DNA of 64,000 nucleotides from Corynebacterium dentalis (GCF_900232865.1 NZ_OCTS01000001.1:295413-359412), one strand, 5' to 3'. Counted from the first letter of the stretch, positions 35,793 to 46,900 are shown. Numbers and translations: made by a program. Notes: generated by a model not told the origin, from the sequence alone.

Positions 35793-36386
35793 ATGAATTC
35801 TTCTGCTTATACTGCGCCGGTTCGCCTCGAAGGTGAGCGAGTAACGCTGGAGCCATTGACCGTTGAGCATCACGACGAGTTGGTGGAGGCGGTGAAAGAT
35901 GGCGAGTTGTGGAAGCTGTGGTTTACGCGGGTGCCGTCGCCAGAGCAGATGGGCGAAGAGATTGCCACGCGGCTGCGCCGACTAGATGAGGGAACGATGA
36001 TCCCACTGGTTCTGCGCTCGGCATCTACTGGGCAGGTACTTGGGATGACGACGTATTACGACCCGGACGTTGCGAACCGAAACATTGAGATTGGCTACAC
36101 GTGGATGCGTGCGTCGGTGCAAGGCTCGGGTGTGAATGCGGAAGCCAAGTTGCTCATGCTGCGGCATGCTTTCGAGGTGATTGGATGCGAGCGAGTGGAG
36201 CTACGCGCGCATCACATGAATCAGCCTTCACGGCGAGCGATCGAGCGGCTGGGGGCTCATTTGGATGGAGCGCTCAGGCGTCACACGCTGCTGCCGAATG
36301 GAACGTGGCGCGATACCTGCGTGTACTCGATCCTGAAGTACGAGTGGCCAACGGTGGAGACGGGGCTATTGGCGCGGTTGGGGTAA
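35793..36386 (+). CDS. GNAT-family acetyltransferase
   Basis: The 197-aa protein resembles the RimJ/RimL-type GNATs: VRLEGERVTLEPLTVEHHDEL at its start, LGMTTYYDPDVANRNIEIGY, WMRASVQGSGVNAEAKLLML with the acetyl-CoA loop QGSGVN, and VELRAHHMNQPSRRAIERLG. GGAGGT directly abuts the ATG at 35793 and an in-frame ATG lies five codons upstream, so the start is uncertain. It diverges from the sir2 remnant. The substrate is unknown. Confidence 0.84.
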   Translation: MNSSAYTAPVRLEGERVTLEPLTVEHHDELVEAVKDGELWKLWFTRVPSPEQMGEEIATRLRRLDEGTMIPLVLRSASTGQVLGMTTYYDPDVANRNIEIGYTWMRASVQGSGVNAEAKLLMLRHAFEVIGCERVELRAHHMNQPSRRAIERLGAHLDGALRRHTLLPNGTWRDTCVYSILKYEWPTVETGLLARLG

Positions 36387-36460
36387 ATGCCGGTCAACGA
36401 CCTGAATAGCATTCCGTTCCAGCTGATTCTCGAAGCAGAGGAAGATCTTGAGGAAACCCA

Positions 36461-36790
36461 ATGAATTCACCCACTAAAGCGATTGGGTGTTTCATTCTGG
36501 GATTCGTCGGAGGGTTCGCGTTCCAATGGCTTACTCAAGGAACTTTTGACTCCATTTTCACGGGGCTTTTCGGTTCAGCAATTTCGTTCTTCTTGATCAA
36601 CGCTGGCATCCCTTTGGTTGCCCTTGGAGCTTTCCTGCTCGTTCGGTGCAAAGGGCAACTCGTCAGTTGGGGCGCTGCGGGGACCGTACTTGGTATCTTT
36701 ATGTTTCAGTTCATTGTGTTCTACCTGATGTGGTCATTCGCTAGCGCTAGTAACTCGTCGAGTAAAACAAGGAGCGAGAGAACTCTATAG
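36461..36790 (+). CDS. Small hypothetical membrane protein
   Basis: The 109-aa protein has three hydrophobic segments (about 7-24, 31-62 and 69-93) and a Ser/Arg-rich tail. No domain is recognised. AGGAAACCC lies just before the ATG. It sits alone between the acetyltransferase and a tRNA gene. Probably real on start signal and hydrophobicity; function unknown. Confidence 0.6.
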   Translation: MNSPTKAIGCFILGFVGGFAFQWLTQGTFDSIFTGLFGSAISFFLINAGIPLVALGAFLLVRCKGQLVSWGAAGTVLGIFMFQFIVFYLMWSFASASNSSSKTRSERTL

Positions 36791-36866
36791 TCCGAGACTC
36801 GCTTCATCCCCCTCGGTCAAGCTATTGATACTTCTTCGCGACCTCTCGAAATCCCACCAAAAATTG

Positions 36867-36940
36867 TGCCCCCAGTCGGACTCGAACCGACACTGAATGG
36901 ATTTTAAGTCCACTGCCTCTGCCAATTGGGCTATAGGGGC
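36867..36940 (-). tRNA. tRNA with anticodon UAA (Leu), short variable arm
   Basis: 74 nt on the minus strand: acceptor GCCCCTA pairs with TGGGGGC (one G-T), anticodon stem GTGGA/TCCAT with loop CTTAAAA, T arm GTCGG TTCGAGT CCGAC, discriminator A. CCA is not encoded. The variable region is only about 5 nt, unusual for a leucine tRNA. A T-run (ATTTTT) follows directly as terminator. The Leu identity rests on the anticodon only. Confidence 0.9.
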
Positions 36941-37018
36941 GTTGATCCTACGTCACCGTTTGCAGCAACCACCATGTGCAACCGCAGTCACCGAAACAAG
37001 CAGGCCAGCTACCAGAAA

Positions 37019-37990
37019 CTAGCCGTTCCGGCGCACGACCTCCGCCAGGATCCCGTCTAGAATATCCTTTTCGCTCACGGTGATGAACTTCAGCCCCTGC
37101 TCTAGGAACAGCGTGGTGAAAACGTCCACCACAATCGCGCCGCCACCAATCACGTCAGCGCGCCCGGGGTGCATTGGCCCCAGTTCCATCCGCTGCTCAG
37201 TCGTGCGAGCAAGCAGCTCACGGGCGGTAGCGCGGAAATCCTCCAGCGAATGCTCGGACATGTGATTGCGCTCAGGATCGTACTCGGTCAGCCCAAGAGT
37301 CAGAGAGCTCATCGTCGTCATCGTGCCGGCCACACCCACCACGCGATCCACCGCAGACAGATCCACGGCCTCCTGCACATCGCCCATCATCTGCTGCACA
37401 AACGCCTCAGCCTCGGCCACCTCCGAAGCAGCAGGTGGCTGAGTGTGCAGGTAGCGCTCCGTCAGCCGCACGCAGCCCATATTCGCGGAATAGGACTCGT
37501 TCACAGAGCCAGAGGCCGTGCGCACCACAAACTCCGTGGAGCCGCCGCCCAAGTCGATCACGCATACGCGCTCCTCGTCCCCCAGCGCGCCCAGATCAGT
37601 CACCGCCCCGTTGAAGGACAGCTCCGCTTCTCGCTCGCCGGTAATCACCTCGGCACTCAATCCAGAGCGGATGCGCCCGAGGTGGCGCTTCGAAATCTCA
37701 AAGAACTCCTCCCGGTTCGCCGCATCCCTAGTCGCGGACGTCGCGCCCATCATCACGTCCTGCACGCTGTACTCAACCATGCGGTCGGCGTACGTCGAAA
37801 GCGCCGCATCCACACGCTCCAGCGCCTCGTCGGCGAAGCGGCCGGTGGCGTCCACTCCCTGTCCCAAGCGCACGATGATGTTGTCCCGATTCAGCTCATT
37901 GAGGCTGCCATCAGGCAAAACCTCAGCAATCAGCAAGCGAATCGAATTGGTGCCGCAATCAATCGCGGCGAAGCGTGGCGCAGTGGTCAT
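37019..37990 (-). CDS. ppx: Exopolyphosphatase/pppGpp phosphatase (Ppx/GppA family)
   Basis: The 323-aa ASKHA-fold protein has AAIDCGTNSIRLLIAE (phosphate loop 1), MMGATSATRDA, VCVIDLGGGSTEFVV (loop 2) and VGVAGTMTTMSSL. It is the short form lacking the C-terminal HD domain, like mycobacterial Ppx2/Rv1026. It removes terminal phosphate from polyphosphate or pppGpp; which is preferred is not visible. It starts 3 bp after the DUF501 gene in a conserved eno-ftsB-DUF501-ppx operon. Confidence 0.93.
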   Translation of the reverse strand: MTTAPRFAAIDCGTNSIRLLIAEVLPDGSLNELNRDNIIVRLGQGVDATGRFADEALERVDAALSTYADRMVEYSVQDVMMGATSATRDAANREEFFEISKRHLGRIRSGLSAEVITGEREAELSFNGAVTDLGALGDEERVCVIDLGGGSTEFVVRTASGSVNESYSANMGCVRLTERYLHTQPPAASEVAEAEAFVQQMMGDVQEAVDLSAVDRVVGVAGTMTTMSSLTLGLTEYDPERNHMSEHSLEDFRATARELLARTTEQRMELGPMHPGRADVIGGGAIVVDVFTTLFLEQGLKFITVSEKDILDGILAEVVRRNG

Positions 37991-37993
37991 CGA

Positions 37994-38539
37994 TTATTCC
38001 TCCGTGCTGGCTTTCTCCATGGACGTTCCCAAGCTTTCCGACGCCGGCCAGTCGGCAGGCAAAGCCGTGCCCACCAGCTTGGGGTTATTCTCCGCAGCAA
38101 GTGCCACAGCTTCCGTGCCCAACCGCACGCGATCAGGGCCTTCGGCCAGCGCATAGGCAATCAAGACGTGCAGGCACTTCACCCGGTCCGGCATGCCACC
38201 GCCAGAGAAATCCGTGCCCAAGTCCTCCATCGCATTGCGTTCGGCAAGGAAGTGCTCATGCGCTGCCTGGTAATCGGCAGCCAACTCCGCATCTTCCACC
38301 AGGCGAGCCTGCATCGTCTTCATCACGCCGGCGACTTCCAAGCGGGAAGCCTCAGCGGTCAGGCGAGGATCAGTCAAGTAGTACAGCGTGGGAAACGGCG
38401 TGCCGTCGTCCAAGCGGGGCAGCGTCTTAACCACTGCGGGCTTTCCATCCGGCGTGCGGTAGGACACCTCCACCGCTCCGCGGGGACGGCGGCCCAGCTG
38501 GGTTTCCATGGTGTTGAGATCGGCTTCAGAAACCGCCAC
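37994..38539 (-). CDS. DUF501 protein
   Basis: The 181-aa protein has the DUF501 core (LGRRPRGAVEVSYR, PFPTLYYLTDPRL, GGGMPDRVKCLHVLIAYAL). It is conserved between ftsB and ppx in actinobacteria (Rv1025 in M. tuberculosis). No enzymatic function is established. It starts 38 bp after ftsB and ends 3 bp before ppx, so it is co-transcribed with both. Confidence 0.9.
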   Translation of the reverse strand: MAVSEADLNTMETQLGRRPRGAVEVSYRTPDGKPAVVKTLPRLDDGTPFPTLYYLTDPRLTAEASRLEVAGVMKTMQARLVEDAELAADYQAAHEHFLAERNAMEDLGTDFSGGGMPDRVKCLHVLIAYALAEGPDRVRLGTEAVALAAENNPKLVGTALPADWPASESLGTSMEKASTEE

Positions 38540-38577
38540 GCGGTTCTCCTTAAAAAATTTCGGGGACTGCTGGCAGG

Positions 38578-39156
38578 CTATTGGCCAGCAGGAGGTTCTT
38601 CCACGGTCGGCAGATCGTTGTTCTGCGCTGGATCGTCCTCAGGCGCTGCAAGTTCCGGTACGGAGATGGAATGCCATAGCTGCTGGTACCACTCGCCGCG
38701 CTGCGGCACGTCTTCGTCGGCACCCGGGGTGGATTCCGGCGCGGTGGCGTTGATCTCCGGGCTGATGATGCGGAATGCGGACTCGCCCTTTTCGATCAGC
38801 CCCAGGCGCGTGCGGGCCTGCTCGCGGATGTAATCCTCGTTGTTGTAGCGATTGAGCTCGTCCGTGAGCCGCTCTTTTTCCTGCTGCTGTTGCGCAATCT
38901 GCGCGTTGAGCTCCGCCAGCTCCGCACGCTGCTCAAAGTAGTTGCGCAGCGGCGAGGCGATGGACACAGCCAAGAAAATGACCAGCAACAACGCTGCGAT
39001 CAGCACCGCAGGGCTGACCTGGCTGGGAAGTTGGATGAAGCTGCGAGCAATGCGCTTCGGAGCGGCCTGCGCACGCTCGCGCAAACGTTCCTGGCGCTCG
39101 ACACTGCGAGCGCGAGGAATGCCTCCGCGGGTTGGTGCGCTATCGGTCTCAGTCAT
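38578..39156 (-). CDS. ftsB: Septum formation initiator FtsB/DivIC
   Basis: The 192-aa protein has a basic cytoplasmic N-terminus (about 1-45), one membrane helix (VSPAVLIAALLLVIFLAVS, about 48-66), a coiled coil (about 70-105, RAELAELNAQIAQQQQEKER), the FtsB box YIREQARTRLGLIEKGE and an acidic/Pro-rich tail. It links FtsQ and FtsL in the divisome. It is 42 bp downstream of eno in the conserved operon. Confidence 0.92.
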   Translation of the reverse strand: MTETDSAPTRGGIPRARSVERQERLRERAQAAPKRIARSFIQLPSQVSPAVLIAALLLVIFLAVSIASPLRNYFEQRAELAELNAQIAQQQQEKERLTDELNRYNNEDYIREQARTRLGLIEKGESAFRIISPEINATAPESTPGADEDVPQRGEWYQQLWHSISVPELAAPEDDPAQNNDLPTVEEPPAGQ

Positions 39157-39198
39157 ACTCCCTCACACCATACTCGCCGGTGCGCGCAAGCCCAGCTT

Positions 39199-40665
<1,467 letters not shown>

Positions 40666-40754
40666 TCACTTGCGTAACGCTGAGAAAGCTTTGAGATTCA
40701 CTGAGTCCTCTAGCTTCCCTCCCCCAACTTCCCCGAACCTCGAAAGGCCCTGAC

Positions 40755-40937
40755 ATGACTTCCAGCTCCACCTTCTCCCGCGTGGCTAAGCGCGCTTCTG
40801 CCGTGGCTGCGGCCGCCCTCCTCGCGACCGGCGTGGCAGCCCCTGCCGCTCAGGCGCAGGACCTCGGCACGCTGCTGCAGGGCCGGGGCACGGCCAACAA
40901 CCTGAGCGATCAGGCGCTGGCCGGCACCCGGCGCTAA
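40755..40937 (+). CDS. Small secreted peptide precursor
   Basis: The 60-aa product has a textbook signal peptide (KRASAVAAAALLATGVAAP) ending APAAQAQ, with a likely AQA/Q cleavage. The mature peptide would be about 25 residues: QDLGTLLQGRGTA followed by NNLSDQALAGTRR. GAAAGG lies about 8 nt before the ATG. It is divergent from eno and ends 13 bp before the convergent lytic transglycosylase gene. No family is recognised; it could be a signalling peptide, a small wall-associated protein or a remnant of a larger secreted protein. Confidence 0.65.
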   Translation: MTSSSTFSRVAKRASAVAAAALLATGVAAPAAQAQDLGTLLQGRGTANNLSDQALAGTRR

Positions 40938-40950
40938 TCTCCCTTAACCG

Positions 40951-41862
40951 CTAAACCCCTTCCGGCGGCTGATTGAGCCCGTAGTTGGCCGCCGCATCGC
41001 GCACCTTTAGGACGTACTCGTCGCTCAAGTTGTAGGAGCGGATCGCGCGCGTCCATCCTTCCGGCGTTCCCATGTCGCGCTCGTAGTCGCACAGCAGGCG
41101 CACGGCAGATGCGGCCGCGTCGTCGATATTCTGCGGTGACGATTGTCCGTCGCCGTTGGCGTCCACGCCGTAGCGCTGCCAGGATTCCGGAATGAACTGC
41201 AGCGGCCCCATGGCGCGGTCAAACTCGCTATCGCCATCCATCTCACCGTTGTCCGTGTCCTCCACGGTGGCGAACTGGCCGCCATTGAGCTGCGGGCCGA
41301 GGATCGGCGGAACGGCATAGCCGTTGTCGTCGAGCTTGGAGACACCGTACTTCACACCGTCATAGGTGCCGTGCACGGTCTCTACGTAACCCAGCCCGGC
41401 CAGCGTGTTCCACGTGATTCCGCACTCGGGACGCGATTCCCGGGCGATGACCTCGGCGTTGCCGTAGGCGATCAGCGCTTGGACGGGAATGCCCGTGGCC
41501 TCGGAAATTGGGGTGGCCCAGTCCATCAGCTGCAGGGCGGTACGCCCAGCGGTGTGGATGTTGATTGACGGCGCAGGTTCGGCCGCCGCTGGGGGCACGT
41601 CGTCCGGCACCTGGATGCGATCCTCGTTGGAGTCATTGACCGCGGCCATGCCGGAAATAATGAAGCCCACCATCGCGATAACCAGCAACAACGCGGCGAT
41701 TACCGCGAAAACTCCGCAGCCGCTGAGCAGGCCAGCGCGCGGGCGCTCACCAACTGGCTTTGCTGGAGGCTGCGCCCGATGGCGCGAGGGCTGGCGCTTT
41801 GGCGCAGGCAGATCGCTCACTTTCTTGCGCGGCGATTGCCGATGAGTACCACGCTCAGGCAT
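40951..41862 (-). CDS. Membrane-anchored lytic transglycosylase (SLT/MltB-like)
   Basis: The 303-aa protein has a basic cytoplasmic N-terminus (about 1-47), one membrane helix (VFAVIAALLLVIAMVGFIIS) and an extracellular domain with the catalytic Glu in TLAGLGYVETVHGTY, then GPLQFIPESWQRYGVDANGD and a helical end. It cleaves peptidoglycan glycan strands non-hydrolytically. It corresponds in position to Rv1022 (LpqU) beside eno, but is anchored by a helix and has no lipobox that I can see. Its start overlaps the mntR-like stop by 8 bp. Confidence 0.87.
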   Translation of the reverse strand: MPERGTHRQSPRKKVSDLPAPKRQPSRHRAQPPAKPVGERPRAGLLSGCGVFAVIAALLLVIAMVGFIISGMAAVNDSNEDRIQVPDDVPPAAAEPAPSINIHTAGRTALQLMDWATPISEATGIPVQALIAYGNAEVIARESRPECGITWNTLAGLGYVETVHGTYDGVKYGVSKLDDNGYAVPPILGPQLNGGQFATVEDTDNGEMDGDSEFDRAMGPLQFIPESWQRYGVDANGDGQSSPQNIDDAAASAVRLLCDYERDMGTPEGWTRAIRSYNLSDEYVLKVRDAAANYGLNQPPEGV

Positions 41863-42370
41863 TGCCTACCTCCCTGCACAGCACCGCACCCAGCGACCCA
41901 ACCGGCAATTGCACATGCTCTCCCTTCATTGCGGAATCAGCGTGCTCCGCAGATACGTCCACAAACAGCAGATCCGCAAGCTCCGGATACGGCCTCGGCA
42001 ATACCTCGACGGTGGCTCCCAGGAGCAGTCCGCGGGTGGTCAGATAGCGCAGCAAGGCGGGATCGCGATCGCTGATGCGGTCGATGATGAAATGGTCGCC
42101 GAGCTTGGCGTCGGCCAAAGTAAAAACTTCGGGAACGGTGACCATGCCACGCGCATCTGGAATCGGGTCCCCGTGCGGATCGCGGGTCGGGGTGTGCTCC
42201 ACGAGACCTTTGGCGGCCAGGCGCTTGATGGCCTCGGACGTGGTGGAGGTGCGCTGGCCGAGACGCTCCGCGATGCGCCCGAGGGTCGCGGAGCCGTCGC
42301 CCCATTCCTGCAGGTCAAAAATGGCCTTCAGGTGATCCTGAGACTTATCGGGCAATTCTGTGACGTGCAT
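41855..42370 (-). CDS. MntR/DtxR-family regulator with internal deletion
   Basis: 171 aa against about 220-240 for full members. Residues 1-60 are the winged helix (SQDHLKAIFDLQEWGDG, RIAERLGQRTSTTSEAIKRL). The sequence then jumps from GLVEHT straight to PTRDPHGDPIPDARG, which in intact proteins comes after the dimerisation/metal-binding helices, and ends in an FeoA/SH3-like domain (about 83-167). Roughly 60 residues holding the metal ligands are missing in frame. The start at 42370 abuts a transporter remnant, so the native promoter is probably gone too. It may still bind DNA weakly but should not sense metal. Could be scored as a pseudogene. Confidence 0.75.
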   Translation of the reverse strand: MHVTELPDKSQDHLKAIFDLQEWGDGSATLGRIAERLGQRTSTTSEAIKRLAAKGLVEHTPTRDPHGDPIPDARGMVTVPEVFTLADAKLGDHFIIDRISDRDPALLRYLTTRGLLLGATVEVLPRPYPELADLLFVDVSAEHADSAMKGEHVQLPVGSLGAVLCREVGNA

Positions 42371-42722
42371 GCGTGAAAGTGTACGGGACAACATCATCAA
42401 CGCGCTGGCCCGTCTACAGCAGGAGTTCACAGCGACATTCCTTAGCAACGGCGAGCACTACAAGCAACCGCTCGAGGAGGTAGATCGCCAGCTCAACGAG
42501 GGCCTGTCCTCCCTGTCGAAGAACAAGCGCACGCTCGTGACCTGCGAGGGAGCCTTTTCCTACCTGACCCGTGAGGCGCACATGCCTGCTGAGCTATTAC
42601 CTGGATATCTCCAGTGGCGGCACGATCGTCAGTGTGCAGTCCGCGATCTTCGCTGCTGCGTTCCTATTTACCCCGCGGGAGGGGCTGGTCACGCGCTGGT
42701 TTATCCGCGCTGGGGCTTGAGC
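42371..42722 (+). pseudogene. Scar of a deleted Mn/Zn ABC transporter (binding protein joined to permease tail)
   Basis: From about 42378 one frame reads VRDNIINAL, LSNGEHYKQPLEEVDRQL and KNKRTLVTCEGAFSYLTREA, the central part of a TroA/ZnuA-type metal-binding lipoprotein without its signal peptide and start. Near 42590-42600 similarity switches to another frame reading LLSYYLDISSGGTIV, SAIFAAAFLFTPREGLVTR and a stop at 42720-42722, the C-terminus of a ZnuB/MntB-type permease. The rest of the binding protein, the ATPase and most of the permease are gone. It diverges from the truncated mntR-like gene, its presumed former regulator. Confidence 0.8.
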
Positions 42723-43921
42723 GAGGCGCGGAAGTTCGCTACCGCATCGCTCAGGCGGCGGTCGGCCTCGCCGGGCTTATCCATCTCCAAGCCGACCATT
42801 GGGTAGCGCACGTCCATGGGGATGTCCGCATCCTTGTAGCCCAGCTCGCGGGCTTCCACGATGACCAGCTCCGCATCCTCCAACACCGAGGCGCCGCGAG
42901 GTGTCGCTGGAGTGCTGGCGGTTGCGGGTTGCGCTGGGGCTGCGGGTGCTGCGGCTGGGCTGGCGGCAGCTTCGTGGGAATCTCGCGCGGCTTGGTCCTT
43001 GAGGCCAACCAGCTTGCTGTAGTCCTCGCCGAGGTTCTTCTTACGCTCGGCGCGCTCGGATTCCTTGCCCTCTGCCCACAGGCGGTCTTGCTCGTTCTTC
43101 GGCACCTGTCGCTCCACGGATTCGAACAGGTAGGGCGCCCGCGAACGCAGCTTCGCCACAAAAGCACCAGCCACGTGTCCGATATCGAAAGCGCCCCGGC
43201 GGTTCGCAATCTCCGCGTGGAACAGAACCTGCAGCAGTACGTCCGAAAGCTCCTTGCACAGCTCTTGCTCCAGCCACTGCGGCGTCTCTTCTGCATCACC
43301 CATGGCCTGGACGATCTGCGCCAGTTCTTCGGTTTCTTCGCGCAGGTACGGCAGCAAGGACTGGTGGGTCATCTCCTGCTCCCACTCCCCTTGGCGCAGC
43401 GCCCGGGCCATCAGCGCCACGGCGTCTTCGATTTCGTCCATGACGGAGGCGGGTACTTCGGTGCGTGTGGTTCGACGCAAACCTGCCACCGCAACGGTGT
43501 GCTCATCAGTACCAACGATTTCCCCGTCAACCACTTGGCCACCGGAGTGCTCGACCTTTTCTCCGGGCTTGCCGAACTTGCCCTTGATGGCGCTTTCACT
43601 GGGCATGCCGGGCTGTGCGGACTCCGCAGACGCAGGAGACGAGGTGCCTTCCAGCTGGCGCTGTGGTTCCATCTCCACCATCAAAGAAGGTGCTGTGATC
43701 AGGTCGGATCCGGAGTCCAGGAGCTTTTGCACATCGGGGTTGGTGATATCCGTGGTGACGAGCACGTCGGACGAGTCGACGGTGTGGCCGCCCAGATCAG
43801 CGATGATCCAACGGACGCGCACGGGCACTTCCTCGGTGTAGGAAACGTCGCTGGAAAGCAGCGCGACGGCATCAACCGGGATCATTGCGGGGAAACGGGG
43901 ATCGAGCAAAACCACAGACAT
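42701..43921 (-). CDS. mazG: MazG-family nucleoside triphosphate pyrophosphohydrolase
   Basis: The 406-aa protein has an N-terminal Rossmann-like extension (1-90), a Ser/Pro-rich linker, and the all-alpha MazG core at about 175-265 with the metal-binding REETEEL and KELSDVLLQVLFHAEI. A disordered Ala/Pro-rich stretch (about 310-345) follows and a conserved C-terminus. It hydrolyses (d)NTPs, including damaged ones, to monophosphates. It lies 23 bp after mfd in the same direction, as in M. tuberculosis (Rv1021 next to Rv1020). Its 3' end overlaps the permease scar. Confidence 0.88.
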   Translation of the reverse strand: MSVVLLDPRFPAMIPVDAVALLSSDVSYTEEVPVRVRWIIADLGGHTVDSSDVLVTTDITNPDVQKLLDSGSDLITAPSLMVEMEPQRQLEGTSSPASAESAQPGMPSESAIKGKFGKPGEKVEHSGGQVVDGEIVGTDEHTVAVAGLRRTTRTEVPASVMDEIEDAVALMARALRQGEWEQEMTHQSLLPYLREETEELAQIVQAMGDAEETPQWLEQELCKELSDVLLQVLFHAEIANRRGAFDIGHVAGAFVAKLRSRAPYLFESVERQVPKNEQDRLWAEGKESERAERKKNLGEDYSKLVGLKDQAARDSHEAAASPAAAPAAPAQPATASTPATPRGASVLEDAELVIVEARELGYKDADIPMDVRYPMVGLEMDKPGEADRRLSDAVANFRASLKPQRG

Positions 43922-43944
43922 GGTTAATTATCCTACCTGCCTCT

Positions 43945-46900
43945 TTAACGCACTACTTCAGGTTGACCCCTCATATCGCGTTCTGGGAGTCCCGCGATGG
44001 ATGTCAGGGCGTCGGCACACCACTGCACCATGTCCTCATCTCGCAGGGGCACGGCCCGCATTCCGGAGCCTTCCTTCGGCGCAGGAATCAGCACAACCTT
44101 GGTGGTCGCGCGGTAATTCGCGGCGGGGAATAGACGCTTCAGACGCACCTGTCCCGAGTCCGGCAGCTCGATAGGGCTGAAGCTGATCTTGGTGCCAGCT
44201 TGGACCACTTCTCCCACGTGCAGATCGCGGCACAGCATGCGCAGACGGGACACAGTTGCCAAGCGGGTGACCTCCACGGGCGGCTCGCCGTAGCGGTCGC
44301 GGAGCTCCTCGAGCACCTTGAGTACGTCGTCTTCGGTCTGCACTTCCGCGAACTTTCGGTAGGCCTCCAAACGCAGGCGTTCGGAAGCCACGTACTCCGG
44401 CGGGATGTGCGCATCCACAGGCAGGTCCACGCGGATTTCCTTTTTCTCCTCTTCGCGCCCGTCCACGGGTTGGCCATCGGCCATCGCACGGAAGGCTTCC
44501 ACTGCTTCTCCCACGAGGCGAACGTAGAGATCGAAGCCCACTCCAGAGATGTGCCCGGACTGTTCGCCGCCCAGCACGTTGCCGGCGCCGCGCATCTCTA
44601 GGTCCTTCATTGCCACGGCCATGCCCGCGCCCAGGTCATTGTTCGCAGCGATGGTGCTCAGGCGGTCGTAGGACGTTTCTGTGAGCACCTCCCCCTTGGG
44701 GTACAGGAAGTATGCGTAGCCACGGTCGCGGGAACGTCCCACTCGGCCACGCAGCTGGTGCAGCTGCGACAGACCCATGTGGTGGGCGTTTTCCACTATC
44801 AGCGTGTTCGCATTAGAGATATCCAGCCCGGTTTCCACGATCGTCGTACACACCAGCACGTCGAATTCTCGGTCCCAGAATCCCTTGACCGTGGTCTCCA
44901 GCTGCTCCTCGGACATCTGACCGTGCGCCACCACTACGCGCGCCTCGGGCACGGACTCACGGATTTCCATGGCCGTCTTCTCAATGTCGCGCACGCGGTT
45001 GTGCACGTAAAACACCTGGCCGTCGCGCAGCAGCTCGCGCCTAATCGCTGCTGCCACGTGCTTCTTTTCCTGCGGCCCCACGTAGGTCAGCACGGGGTGA
45101 CGATCCTCTGGCGGGGTGAGAATCGTCGACATCTCGCGGATACCCGCCATCGACATCTCCAGCGTGCGCGGGATCGGTGTGGCGGACATGGTGAGCACGT
45201 CAACGTGCGTGCGCAGCGCCTTGATGTGTTCCTTGTGTTCGACGCCAAAGCGTTGTTCTTCGTCCACCACGATCAACCCGAGATCTTTCCACTGCACACC
45301 GGTTTGCAGCAGCCGGTGGGTGCCCACCACGATGTCGACCGTGCCATCGGCCATGCCCTTGAGCACTTCCTTGGATTCCTTTGCGCTGGTGAAGCGGGAC
45401 AGCTCGCGGATGGTCGTGGGGAAATCCTGCATGCGCTCACGGAAGGTCGCCAGGTGCTGCTGGGCCAGCAGCGTGGTGGGTACCAAGATGGCCACCTGCT
45501 TTCCGGACTGCACGGCCTTGAAAGCTGCACGCACAGCCACCTCTGTCTTGCCGTAGCCCACGTCGCCGATGATCACGCGGTCCATCGGCACGGCCTTTTC
45601 CATGTCCGTCTTCACAGCCTCGATGGCAGAGAACTGATCCTCGGTTTCCGTGAATGGGAAGGCCTCTTCCATCTCTCGTTGCCATGGGCTATCCGGGGCG
45701 AATGCGAAACCCGGTGCGGCTTGGCGCTTGGCGTAGAGCTCCACCAACTCTGCGGCGATCTCACGAACCGCACCGCGGGCTTTGCGCTTGGCGTTTTTCC
45801 AGTCCGCACCACCCATTTTGGACAGCGAGGGCTTTTCTCCACCGACATAGCGGCTGAGCATGTCCAGCTGATCCATCGGCACAAACAGCTGATCGTTCGG
45901 CCCGCCGCGCTTGGACGGAGCGTATTCCAGCACGAGGTACTCCCGGCGCGAGGCATCCGCGCCGCGTCCGATGGTGCGCTCGGTCATCTTGATGAAACGG
46001 CCAATGCCGTGGGAATCGTGGACCACCAAATCCCCTGGCTCCAAGGCCAAAGGATCCACTCGATTGCGCTTCTTGGCGGGCTTGCGTTTACCCGTCGCCG
46101 CCGCGTCCACGCGGTTACCCGTCAGGTCCGTCTCAGTGAGGAACAGCAGTGGTTCAAGCTTGGCATCTCCGGCAAACGGGAACTCGATGCCCGCAAAGGC
46201 CGTGGCGTGATAGATGCTGACGGTTGCAGCAGGCGGCTCATCCGTGGTGGAGAGCTTGGACGGCTTGATGCGTCCCAGCCCGCGCTGTCCCTGCAGATCC
46301 ACGCCGATCGCTTCGGCGTGGATACCCGCTTCCTGCATGCGACGAAGCATGCGGCCGGCAACTGCTGGCGTCGGGGCGGCAAAGGCCACCCGACCACCAG
46401 CCTCAACGCGCCGACGAATGTCCGTCATCAGGGTGCCGATGGCGTCCAGATCGCCGTGCGGGGCGGGAGCAGCTTTATAAGAAAGCTCGAGCACGTCGGC
46501 GGAGAAGCCTGCGTCGGCATCAGACATTCCCATCGGCGATAGCGTCCACCACGGACGGTCGCCTTGAGAGGTGCGCACGTCATCGACCTCGAGGTAGGCC
46601 ACGCCCTGCATCGGCGCGGTGCCACCCATGGCAGCCGTGTCCCAGCCCGCTTCCATGAACTGCTGCCCGGTCTCAATGAGGTCCTGGGCGCGACGGTAGA
46701 CGGTGGCAGGGGCCGTGATCAGCGTGTGAGCATTGTTCGGCATGAGTTCGGGCAGCGTCACCATGGTGCCCCCGTGGAGCAGGGGGATCAGCGATTCCAT
46801 GCCGGGCGCGGCGATCTTCTGGCTGATCTTGTCCAGCAGGTCTGCGAGTTCCGGGTTTCCTGCCCGCTCGACGACAAGCTCGCTGGCCTTTTTCGCTACC

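Noticed and set aside
37169..38833. 554-codon plus-strand frame across ppx/DUF501/ftsB
   Set aside because: His/Arg-rich translation, antisense to three conserved genes.
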